A stretch of 9,089 bases of DNA, taken from Acidimicrobiia bacterium (GTDB lineage Bacteria; Actinomycetota; Acidimicrobiia; Acidimicrobiales; Ilumatobacteraceae). Positions within the stretch are counted from its first letter, which is position 1. Each line of letters begins with the position of its first letter. Of the stretch, positions 1 through 5,723 are shown piece after piece. Location: the NCBI GenBank assembly GCA_030425785.1, contig JAUHYJ010000115.1:1-9089 (forward strand), written 5' to 3'. Under the pieces are notes generated by a model. It made no database searches, was not told the DNA's origin, and saw nothing but the letters and a program-made list of their open reading frames with translations. The translations under genes and the position numbers were made by a program.

Positions 1-185
1 CCCTTGCGCAGTACCGCTCCGGCCGCGGGCTCGGCGGCACCGCCGAGCACCTTGAACAGCGAGGTCTTGCCGGCTCCGTTGCGGCCGACGATGCCGACCT
101 TGTCGCGCGGCATCACGGTGAACGAGGCGCCGTCGACGACGAGTCGACCACCCACCTCCACCGAGAGTGCCTGTGCCTGGAGCAT
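1..185 (-). CDS. ABC-F family ATPase, N-terminal fragment
   Basis: Only the first 61 codons are in the window; the gene continues past the left edge. ABC-F proteins are soluble twin-ATPase proteins without membrane domains that act on ribosomes, as translation factors or antibiotic-protection proteins. The visible part starts MLQAQALSVEVGG, has the DGASFTV strand typical of an ABC N-terminus, and carries a Walker A motif GRNGAGKT at residues 34-41, followed by SLFKVLGG. The opening MLQxxxLS, with the Walker A reached by about residue 40, fits an ABC-F first nucleotide-binding domain better than a membrane importer subunit. The second domain and the interdomain linker cannot be seen, so the subtype (EttA, Uup or other) is open. 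The ATG at 185 has no Shine-Dalgarno but lies 6 bases after a TAGCCT box, suggesting a leaderless message separate from the lipoprotein gene upstream. Confidence 0.8.
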   Translation of the reverse strand, partial: MLQAQALSVEVGGRLVVDGASFTVMPRDKVGIVGRNGAGKTSLFKVLGGAAEPAAGAVLRK

Positions 186-191
186 CCGACC

Positions 192-197
192 AGGCTA
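192..197 (-). promoter_or_regulatory. Putative -10 box for leaderless ABC-F transcript
   Basis: On the minus strand TAGCCT fits the actinobacterial -10 consensus TANNNT and ends 6 bases before the ATG at 185. There is no purine-rich ribosome-binding site in between, so transcription would begin at or next to the start codon. I see no clear -35 element. Assigned by pattern only. Confidence 0.45.
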
Positions 198-250
198 CGG
201 CCGCCGCATCGACGACCCGACGAGGGTTCCGCCAGGCGTGACCTTCGAGG

Positions 251-1108
251 TCAGATCAGGATCGCCGAGTCGTCCGTGAACACCGACTCGAGGCAACCTC
301 CGCCGGCGAGCGATGCCGGCGCGTCGCCGAGCACCCCGGCGGTCAACACCACGAGACGTTCCATGCCGGCGGTGGTCGGCACGAAGCCGTCGTCGAGCAA
401 CTCGACGTCCTGCTCGTCCTGGATCGTCTGCGACCAGTCGACGAGCTCGACGTTCGGCCGCTCGTCGGCGATCGCACGGATCTCGCCGTTCAGCGCGACC
501 GCCTCGGCGCTCAGGTCACCGTCGAGGGTCACGGGAGCGACGGTGTACAGCACGACCGGGATCGGGCCGAGCCGGTCGATGAGGTCGTCGAGCGCGCTGC
601 GGAACTCGTCCGGTCCGGTGTCGACGTGGTGGCCGAACATCAGCCCGACGGCATCCCAACCCTCGCCGGTGTCGACCGCCACGGTGTCGAGCACGTCGGA
701 CGCGAACGACAGGAACCGACCGCGTTCGGCCTCGATCTGGGTCTGCCAGCCGAAGTCGGCGAACGTCTCGCAGCCGACACCGTCCTGCCGGGTCGTGAGG
801 GTCGCCATCGCCGTGTCGCCGATCAACAGGAGTCGGTTCCCGGCCGCCACGTCGCCGACGGAGTCGGTGATCTCGGGCGGCGCGAGCGTGGTGGGCGGCG
901 CCGTCGTCGGCGGCGCAGTGGTCGGCGCCGCGAGACCGCCGATCGGCGTCAGCGGTTCGGGCAGCTCACCGATCGCGACCGTCGCGGGCACGTCGGGTGC
1001 CACGGCCGTCGGCTCGGGGTCGGTCGAGCACGCGACGAGCGGCAGCACACCCAGGCAGCACGCGACCGTGCCAGCTGCTCGCCTTGCCGTCGTCCGCCGT
1101 GGTCTCAC
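251..1108 (-). CDS. Secreted lipoprotein with degenerate SGNH-hydrolase-like domain
   Basis: This is a 285-residue predicted lipoprotein from a GTG start. The N-terminus has a basic n-region (MRPRRTTARR), a hydrophobic core, and a lipobox LVAC with the lipidated Cys at residue 27. A Thr/Pro-rich spacer follows, with PTTAP repeats at 61-78. Residues 91-262 resemble the SGNH/GDSL fold: a first block LLLIGDTAM (94-101), a central block GLMFGHH (155-161), and a last block DDGFVPTTAG (239-248). In an active enzyme these hold GDS, GxN and DxxH. Here Ser is Thr99, the block III Asn is probably His161, and the last His is Val243, while Asp240 remains. Hydrolase activity is therefore doubtful; a binding or scaffold role outside the membrane is possible. 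Cys113 and Cys272 could pair. The gene follows mscL but is separated from it by a strong hairpin. The exact function is unknown. Confidence 0.75.
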   Translation of the reverse strand: MRPRRTTARRAAGTVACCLGVLPLVACSTDPEPTAVAPDVPATVAIGELPEPLTPIGGLAAPTTAPPTTAPPTTLAPPEITDSVGDVAAGNRLLLIGDTAMATLTTRQDGVGCETFADFGWQTQIEAERGRFLSFASDVLDTVAVDTGEGWDAVGLMFGHHVDTGPDEFRSALDDLIDRLGPIPVVLYTVAPVTLDGDLSAEAVALNGEIRAIADERPNVELVDWSQTIQDEQDVELLDDGFVPTTAGMERLVVLTAGVLGDAPASLAGGGCLESVFTDDSAILI

Positions 1109-1126
1109 CGGTGACCATTCAAGCCG

Positions 1127-1160
1127 ACGGGCGGGCCCACCGCACGGTGGGCCCGCCCGT
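1127..1160 (-). terminator. Perfect 16-bp hairpin downstream of mscL
   Basis: The arms ACGGGCGGGCCCACCG (1127-1142) and CGGTGGGCCCGCCCGT (1145-1160) are exact reverse complements around a 2-base centre. The element sits 33 bases past the mscL stop in the direction of transcription. There is no T-run on either side, which is common for terminators in GC-rich actinobacteria. It also lies only 18 bases before the GTG of the lipoprotein gene, so it insulates that gene from mscL or forms part of its leader. Confidence 0.7.
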
Positions 1161-1193
1161 TCGACGTGTGATCGGTCGCCGGCGACGTGTCGC

Positions 1194-1565
1194 TCAGCGG
1201 TTCTGCAGCGAGTCGCGGATCTGGGTGAGCAGGTCGATCTCGGACGGACCGGCCTCCTCGTCCTCCTCCGGACCCTTCCAGTTGTTGTACGCCTTCACGA
1301 GCAGGAAGAGGATGAACGCGACGGTCACGAAGTCGATCGCTGCTCCGATCACCAAGCCGATGCTGATGAAGGATTCCCCGAGATCGAACCCGATGCCGGA
1401 CAGGTCGTTCTCGCCGAAGATCGCCGCGATGATCGGTTCGATCACGCCGGCGAGCAACGCGTCGACGATCGCCTTGAAGTACAGGGCCATGATCAAGCCG
1501 ACGGCGATCGTGACGACGTCGCCCTTGTTGATGAAGTCCTTGAACTCATCGATCATGTTCTTCAT
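1194..1565 (-). CDS. mscL: Large-conductance mechanosensitive channel MscL
   Basis: MscL forms a homopentameric inner-membrane pore that opens under membrane tension and releases solutes during hypo-osmotic shock. The 123-residue product has the family layout. There is an amphipathic N-terminal helix (DEFKDFINKGDVV), a pore-lining TM1 from about 16 to 43 (TIAVGLIMALYF), a periplasmic loop, and TM2 from about 66 to 92. A charged linker (GPEEDEEAGPS) and a C-terminal bundle helix (EIDLLTQIRDSL) that closely resembles the E. coli one complete it. Gly23 matches E. coli Gly22. The positions of E. coli Gly26 and Gly30 hold Ala27 and Lys31, so the pore helix is more polar and bulkier than the textbook channel. 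The ATG at 1565 is supported by AGGAGA 8 bases upstream. A hairpin after the stop suggests a single-gene transcript. Confidence 0.95.
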   Translation of the reverse strand: MKNMIDEFKDFINKGDVVTIAVGLIMALYFKAIVDALLAGVIEPIIAAIFGENDLSGIGFDLGESFISIGLVIGAAIDFVTVAFILFLLVKAYNNWKGPEEDEEAGPSEIDLLTQIRDSLQNR

Positions 1566-1573
1566 GTGAGATG

Positions 1574-1579
1574 TCTCCT
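1574..1579 (-). promoter_or_regulatory. Shine-Dalgarno of mscL
   Basis: AGGAGA on the minus strand, 8 bases before the mscL ATG, is the only strong ribosome-binding site I can find in the window. It fixes the mscL start and contrasts with the neighbouring genes, which look leaderless or coupled. Confidence 0.8.
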
Positions 1580-1689
1580 GGCTCTCTGGTGTGCTTCCCG
1601 CCGGCCATAGTCAAGCACAGTCGGCGAGCGCCCCTCGGCGTTCCCGCTGACCGCATCGATCGGCTGCCCGACCACCGCCCGCCGACGTC

Positions 1690-1695
1690 TACGGT
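1690..1695 (+). promoter_or_regulatory. Putative -10 box for leaderless membrane-protein/oxidoreductase operon
   Basis: TACGGT matches TANNNT and ends 8 bases before the ATG at 1704. The intervening GTGGCCCG has no Shine-Dalgarno. No -35 is evident. The arrangement predicts a message starting at or one base before the ATG. Confidence 0.45.
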
Positions 1696-1703
1696 GTGGC
1701 CCG

Positions 1704-2552
1704 ATGTTCGACGAGGACCCGCACGCCGGCGACCAACTGCCCGAGCTCCTCGACCGCATCGACGCACTTCGCGTGCTGCGGGCCGACTCGGCGGAGGAGA
1801 AGGGCCGGCTGCTCGAGGAGATCGGCGGCCCCGGCAAGGTCGAGCAGGACATCGTCAGCGAGCTGTCGAAGATCAAGCCGCTCTGGCAGCCGACCGAGTT
1901 CGACGAGGCGCACCGGCTCGCGATGCGGTCGCTCGAGGTGCTCGACCGCAATGGGGTCCGCGAGGCCCCCATGCCGAGGATCCTCGGGCCGCTGAAGCCA
2001 CTCGCCGGTGTCGTCGTCCAGCTCGTCACGCGCTGGATCGTGCGCGGCTACCAGAACAGCCTGGCCACGAACATCCGCGAGCTCTACGAGCGACGCGAGG
2101 CCAACAGCATCTGGGGGTCGCCGGCCCACCGCCTGTTGCGTCGCGCCCGCATCGACGCCGAGCAGGTCGAGCAGGGGCTCAAGTCGAACCCGGTCGGCGT
2201 GCCCGGCTTCCTGCTCGGTGGTGCGGCGCTGTCCGGGCTGTTCTCCGCTGTCGGCGGCGCCGTCGCGTCGGCCGTGAACGACCCGACCTGGCGCCTCGTG
2301 CTGTCCGTGTCGCTCGCGATCGTGCTGCTCGGGTTGTCGTGGGTGGCGATCTACGCCGCCTCGATCGCCCGCCGGCGGATCCGGCTGACGACCGAGCAAC
2401 CGATCCAGGCGCTCTGGGACACGATCGGTGCGGCCGGCGACCCGCCGCGCGATCACTCGTACCACTTCGCGCTCGTCGCGATCGTCCTCGTGGTGCTCGC
2501 CGCCGTGGCGGTACCGTTGATCGTCTGGGCCGTGATCGAGCAGGTGGGCTGA
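1704..2552 (+). CDS. Unrecognised three-helix membrane protein
   Basis: I do not recognise this 282-residue protein. The first 160 residues are hydrophilic, charged and probably helical. They include a moderately hydrophobic stretch at 94-112 (LGPLKPLAGVVVQLVTRWIV) followed by a basic and acidic segment ending in ELYERREANS. Three membrane segments follow: about 167-190 (Gly/Ala-rich), 197-219, and 256-279 at the extreme C-terminus. A basic turn IARRRIR after the second segment suggests that turn is cytoplasmic, which would place the long N-terminal domain in the cytoplasm as well. The stop overlaps the next start (TGATG), so it is translated together with the flavin oxidoreductase. A membrane anchor or electron-transfer partner for that enzyme is a possibility, not shown by sequence. 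The ATG at 1704 was chosen because a TANNNT box lies 8 bases before it and the start of the acidic N-terminus fits. Confidence 0.75.
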   Translation: MFDEDPHAGDQLPELLDRIDALRVLRADSAEEKGRLLEEIGGPGKVEQDIVSELSKIKPLWQPTEFDEAHRLAMRSLEVLDRNGVREAPMPRILGPLKPLAGVVVQLVTRWIVRGYQNSLATNIRELYERREANSIWGSPAHRLLRRARIDAEQVEQGLKSNPVGVPGFLLGGAALSGLFSAVGGAVASAVNDPTWRLVLSVSLAIVLLGLSWVAIYAASIARRRIRLTTEQPIQALWDTIGAAGDPPRDHSYHFALVAIVLVVLAAVAVPLIVWAVIEQVG

Positions 2553-3973
2553 TGGAACGTTACGACCTCGTCGTCATCGGCATGGGTTCGGGTGGCGGGC
2601 TCGCCGCCGAGTTCGCGGCAGGTGAGCTCGGCCTGCGGGTCGCCGCCGTCGAGCGTGGCCGGATCGGCGGCGACTGCCTCTGGACGGGCTGCGTTCCGTC
2701 GAAGTCGCTGATCGCCAGCGCGCGGGTCGCCCAGACGATGCGGACCGCGGGCGAGTTCGGCATCGCCGGCCACGAACCCGACGTCGACCTGGCGGCCGTC
2801 TGGGCGCGGATCAAGCGCATTCAGGCCGACATCGCCGCGACCGACGACAGTCCCGAACGGTTCCGAGAGCTCGGCGTCGACCTCATCGAGGGCACCGCCA
2901 GGATTTCCGGGTACCGCAAGGTGACGGTCACGACGGCCGACGGCAGCCGCGAGCTCGACACCCGGTACATCCTGGTGTGCACCGGCAGCCGGCCGTCGAT
3001 GCCGCCCATCCCCGGCCTCGACGAGGTCGAGGTGATCACGAGCGAGACGCTGTTCGAGATCGAACGCCCGCCCGCGTCGATGGTGATGATCGGGGGCGGA
3101 CCGATCGCCACCGAGCTCGCGCAGTCGTTCGTCCGGCTCGGCGTACCCACGACCGTGATCGAGCAGGCCCACCGGTTGGTGCCGCGCGACGAGCCGGAGC
3201 TCGCCGAGCGACTGGGCAAGCGGCTGCGATCCGAGGGCGTCGACCTGCGCCTCGCGACGACGGCGACGGCCGTCCGCCGGGAGGACGATCGCATCGTGGT
3301 CGAGACGACTGACGGCGAGTTCTCCGGCCACGGTCTGATGGTGGCGACCGGTCGCATCGCCAACGTCGAAGGGCTCGGGCTCGAGGCGCTCGGTGTCAAC
3401 GCGAACCGCCACGGGGTCGAGGTCGACCACCGCAACCGCACCCACGTCCCGAGCATCTACGTGGTCGGTGACGCTGCTGCGGGCCGCCCGTCGTTCACCC
3501 ACGCAGCCGCCCACGACGCCGTGCTCGCGGTGCGCGACATGTTCTTCCCCGGCACCGGTACACCGGCGCAACTGGTGCCGTGGTGCACCTTCACCGACCC
3601 GGAGCTGGCGCACGTTGGCCTCACCGCCGCCGAGGCGCGCGACCGACACGGATCTCGGTCGGTCGAGGTCTTCCGGCACGAGCTCGCCGAGAACGACCGC
3701 GCCCGCGCCGACGGCACCACGGCCGGCATGCTCCTGGTCGTGACCGTCAAGGACCGCATCGTCGGCGCCCATGCCCTCGCTCCCGGCGCCGGCGAGCTCA
3801 TCCACGAGCTGGCGATGGCGATCCGGTTCGGGATCGGCATCGACGAGCTGTCCGACCTGATCCACGTGTACCCGACGATCAGCACCGGCATCGGCCGGCT
3901 CGGCGCCGATCGGTCGTTCCGGACGGCGCGTCGCTTCCGGCCGCTCGCCCGGCTCAGCCGAGTGTTCGGGTAG
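2552..3973 (+). CDS. FAD-dependent pyridine nucleotide-disulfide oxidoreductase (MerA/Lpd-like)
   Basis: This 473-residue flavoprotein belongs to the class I family of dihydrolipoamide dehydrogenase, glutathione reductase and mercuric reductase. An N-terminal FAD Rossmann motif (IGMGSGG, 9-15) leads to the redox-active pair Cys42 and Cys47 in GGDCLWTGCVPSKS. A second, NAD(P)-binding Rossmann motif GGGPIATE lies at 181-188, with Glu204 near the end of the next strand, which favours NADH. The second FAD motif is IYVVGDAA (302-309). The dimerisation domain covers about 340-450. In dihydrolipoamide dehydrogenase this domain ends with HPTLSE, whose His and Glu activate the thiol; here the matching residues are Tyr440 and Thr445 (HVYPTIST). 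Mercuric reductases also have Tyr there, but an N-terminal metal-binding domain and the C-terminal Cys pair of MerA are absent. The tail (452-473) is Arg-rich. The substrate is unknown. Its ATG overlaps the upstream stop by one base, giving a two-gene operon. Confidence 0.88.
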   Translation: MERYDLVVIGMGSGGGLAAEFAAGELGLRVAAVERGRIGGDCLWTGCVPSKSLIASARVAQTMRTAGEFGIAGHEPDVDLAAVWARIKRIQADIAATDDSPERFRELGVDLIEGTARISGYRKVTVTTADGSRELDTRYILVCTGSRPSMPPIPGLDEVEVITSETLFEIERPPASMVMIGGGPIATELAQSFVRLGVPTTVIEQAHRLVPRDEPELAERLGKRLRSEGVDLRLATTATAVRREDDRIVVETTDGEFSGHGLMVATGRIANVEGLGLEALGVNANRHGVEVDHRNRTHVPSIYVVGDAAAGRPSFTHAAAHDAVLAVRDMFFPGTGTPAQLVPWCTFTDPELAHVGLTAAEARDRHGSRSVEVFRHELAENDRARADGTTAGMLLVVTVKDRIVGAHALAPGAGELIHELAMAIRFGIGIDELSDLIHVYPTISTGIGRLGADRSFRTARRFRPLARLSRVFG

Positions 3974-3983
3974 TCGGCAGGCA

Positions 3984-3995
3984 GATCACGTGATC
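3984..3995. repeat. 12-bp perfect palindrome at convergent gene junction
   Basis: GATCACGTGATC is self-complementary and overlaps the stop codon of the MFS gene (3986-3988). It lies 11 bases after the oxidoreductase stop. It contains a CACGTG core. It is too short to be a convincing terminator and may be chance or a protein-binding site. Confidence 0.35.
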
Positions 3996-5239
3996 GGGCT
4001 CGACCGCTCCTGCTCGGGCGGGCGGACCTCGGCGAAGGTGTCGATGCGGCGCAGGCTCGGGAACGCGATCGCGAACCAGCCGGCGATCGCCATCGTGATG
4101 AGCCCGCCGCCGGCGATCGCCCACGGCACGCCGACGACCCGCGCAGCAACACCGCTCTCGAACGCACCGAGCTCGTTCGACGCCCCGATGAAGACCGACT
4201 CGACCGCGGTGACGCGCCCGAGCTGATCGTCGGGTGTGGCGAGCGGCAGCAGCGTGCCGCGGATGTACATCGAGACCATGTCCGCCGCGGACACGACGAC
4301 GAGCGCGATGAACGCGACGGTGTACGAGCGGGTCACGCCGAACACGACCGTGCCGGCCCCGAAGATCGCCACGACCCACAGCAGCACCGGTCCGACCCGC
4401 CGCTGGACCGGCTTGATGCTCAGCCAGATCGCCATCGTCGCGGCGCCGATACCGGGTGCCGCACGCAGCCAGCCGTAGGCGATGTCGCCGACACCGAGCC
4501 GCTTCTCGGCCACGGCCGGGATGAGCGCGATCGCCCCACCGAACAGGACCGCGAACAGGTCGAGGCTGATCGCCGCCAGCACGACCGGCGTGCGACGAAT
4601 GAACTTCAGGCCTTCGAGCGCGTTCGAGACGGTCGGTCGCTCACGCGTGCGTTCGGGTTCGCGGGCGTAGCGCAGCCGGAGCAGCGGAACGATCGACACG
4701 AGCTGCAACACGGCCGCGATCGTGTAGGCGGTCGACGGGCCGGCGACGTAGAGGAAGCCGCCGAGCACCGGACCGACGATCGACGCCGACGTGAACACCG
4801 CGGTCCACAGTGCGACGGTCGCCGGGAACTCGATCGCCGGCACCGTGAACGGCCCGATCGCCCGCCGCGCCGGCACGAGCATCCCGTCGGCCGCCCCGTA
4901 GCCGAGCGCGATGAAGAAGAAGGGCCAGACCGTCGTCGGCGAGGTCTGCGAGAGCGCTATCAGCGCGATGCAACCACCGACGCGCCCGAGCAGGAACAGG
5001 GCGCTGACCCGTCGACGGTCGAACCGATCGGCGACGTAGCCCGACACGAGCACGAGCAACGCCGCCGGCAGGAACTGGGCGAGCCCGATGAGGCCGATCG
5101 AGAGCTCGTCGTCGGTGGCGTCGAACACCTGCTTGAAGAGCACCGTGACGAAGATCTGGGTGCCGACGGCGGCGAGCGCGGTCGACGTCAGGTACTGGCG
5201 AACCGCACGATGGCGCAGGACCTCGCGGGTCGTCGTCAC
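3986..5239 (-). CDS. Major facilitator superfamily exporter, EntS-like (MFS_3)
   Basis: This is a 417-residue, twelve-helix inner-membrane transporter, probably a proton-driven efflux pump. The N-half has the MFS motif A as GYVADRFDRRR (67-77) in the loop after the second helix. A cytoplasmic loop of basic and acidic residues (190-215) joins the two halves. The segment IRGTLLPLATPDDQLGRV (326-343) and the signature GASNELGAFESG (352-363) are characteristic of the EntS/MFS_3 branch, which includes the enterobactin exporter and many drug efflux proteins. No siderophore genes are near, so the substrate is not indicated. The open frame extends upstream to 5392, but I chose the GTG at 5239. The protein then begins MTTTREVLRHRAVRQYL just before helix 1, and a TAGCGT box ends 7 bases upstream; the extra 51 residues look non-coding. 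It converges on the flavin oxidoreductase with a 12-base gap. Confidence 0.88.
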   Translation of the reverse strand: MTTTREVLRHRAVRQYLTSTALAAVGTQIFVTVLFKQVFDATDDELSIGLIGLAQFLPAALLVLVSGYVADRFDRRRVSALFLLGRVGGCIALIALSQTSPTTVWPFFFIALGYGAADGMLVPARRAIGPFTVPAIEFPATVALWTAVFTSASIVGPVLGGFLYVAGPSTAYTIAAVLQLVSIVPLLRLRYAREPERTRERPTVSNALEGLKFIRRTPVVLAAISLDLFAVLFGGAIALIPAVAEKRLGVGDIAYGWLRAAPGIGAATMAIWLSIKPVQRRVGPVLLWVVAIFGAGTVVFGVTRSYTVAFIALVVVSAADMVSMYIRGTLLPLATPDDQLGRVTAVESVFIGASNELGAFESGVAARVVGVPWAIAGGGLITMAIAGWFAIAFPSLRRIDTFAEVRPPEQERSSPIT

Positions 5240-5246
5240 CGGGGCG

Positions 5247-5252
5247 ACGCTA
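5247..5252 (-). promoter_or_regulatory. Putative -10 box for leaderless MFS transcript
   Basis: On the minus strand TAGCGT fits TANNNT and is followed by the 7 bases CGCCCCG and then the GTG at 5239. No ribosome-binding site is present. The spacing matches those seen before the ABC-F gene and the 282-residue membrane protein gene, which supports both the promoter and the chosen start. Confidence 0.5.
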
Positions 5253-5379
5253 CCGGTCGCCGTCGATGGGCGCGCGATCCCGTGACGGGTGTGTCCATTG
5301 TGTTGCGAAGCGCGCGTTATTCCCGCGCAAGTCGGAAAACCACGGACGTTGGCGGTTCGTGAGGAGCTACAACGAGTCC

Positions 5380-5670
5380 ATGGCGGTACCACACATCATC
5401 ACCACGTCGGCGGGCGTGCGACCACCGGCGGCTCGCCGCCACGTCGGCGACCGCGCCGGCGATCACGTCATCGACGCGGGCACGGTCCTGCTCGGTGCCG
5501 CGCTGAGCGTCCTCGCGACCTTGCTCACGGTCGTGCTCGCGACCTTCGGCGAGGTATCGCAGTGGTCGCTCGTCGTGAGCGTCGCCGCGATCGGCTTCGT
5601 GACGAGCTGGGCTCGCAGCGGGCGTTCGCACCGCCACCGACCGGCGATCGTCACGATCACCCATCACTGA
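5380..5670 (+). CDS. Small two-helix membrane protein, hypothetical
   Basis: This is a 96-codon frame I do not recognise. Almost every codon ends in G or C, as in the true genes here, which argues for coding. The product has a hydrophilic N-terminus of about 35 residues, a long hydrophobic segment at about 38-60 (TVLLGAALSVLATLLTVVLA), and a short acidic turn (FGEVSQ). A second hydrophobic segment follows at about 64-80 (WSLVVSVAAIGFVTSW), then a basic, His-rich tail (ARSGRSHRHRP). This suggests a hairpin in the inner membrane with its basic tail in the cytoplasm. GGAG lies 13 bases before the ATG, rather far; a weak TACAAC box lies 6 bases before it. It sits between the divergent MFS gene and the monooxygenase gene, 53 bases before the latter, and may be co-transcribed with it. 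The frame stays open upstream to 5266, but that part has poor codon bias. Confidence 0.5.
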   Translation: MAVPHIITTSAGVRPPAARRHVGDRAGDHVIDAGTVLLGAALSVLATLLTVVLATFGEVSQWSLVVSVAAIGFVTSWARSGRSHRHRPAIVTITHH

Positions 5671-5690
5671 GCCGCACGAGTCCCGCTGCC

Positions 5691-5723
5691 CGGCCGACCG
5701 CACCGGTGTGCGACGATCGGCCG
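5691..5723 (+). promoter_or_regulatory. Composite palindrome abutting monooxygenase start
   Basis: Outer arms CGGCCGA (5691-5697) and TCGGCCG (5717-5723) enclose inner arms CGCAC (5699-5703) and GTGCG (5708-5712) around CGGT. The structure ends directly at the GTG at 5724. As RNA it would form a bulged 12-bp hairpin touching the start codon; as DNA it could be an operator overlapping the promoter. The GACGAT at 5712-5717, 6 bases before the start, is a weak -10 candidate within it. Confidence 0.4.

Noticed and set aside
301..321. Inverted repeat CGCCGGC / GCCGGCG with a 7-base loop
   Set aside because: It lies inside the 3' part of the lipoprotein coding sequence, and 7-bp G/C-only arms are expected by chance at this base composition.
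888..935. Imperfect tandem GGCGGCGCC-type DNA repeat
   Set aside because: It is explained by the PTTAP repeats of the lipoprotein stalk, not by a separate DNA element.
276..1610. Long open frames on the plus strand opposite the lipoprotein and mscL genes
   Set aside because: They are antisense shadows of well-supported genes in GC-rich DNA; the translations are Ser/Thr/Arg-rich, low in complexity and match no family.
1571..2551. In-frame upstream extension of the oxidoreductase frame to 1571
   Set aside because: The Arg/Pro/Ala-rich translation overlaps the membrane-protein gene in another frame. The oxidoreductase sequence begins cleanly at the ATG at 2552 with its FAD motif.
2453..3865. 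470-codon minus-strand frame opposite the oxidoreductase
   Set aside because: It is rich in Asp, Arg, Gly and His with no recognisable domain, and lies entirely opposite a gene with intact motifs.
5310..5328. Short GCGCG / CGCGC hairpin in the MFS upstream region
   Set aside because: Only five G/C pairs and no relation to a start or stop; too likely by chance.
5240..5392. 51-residue N-terminal extension of the MFS transporter
   Set aside because: The extension has no helix or family similarity, and the GTG at 5239 has a promoter-like box 7 bases before it and gives the normal N-terminal length.
5289..5723. 145-residue N-terminal extension of the monooxygenase
   Set aside because: It is Arg/His-rich, overlaps the small membrane protein in a better coding frame, and precedes the first barrel strand.
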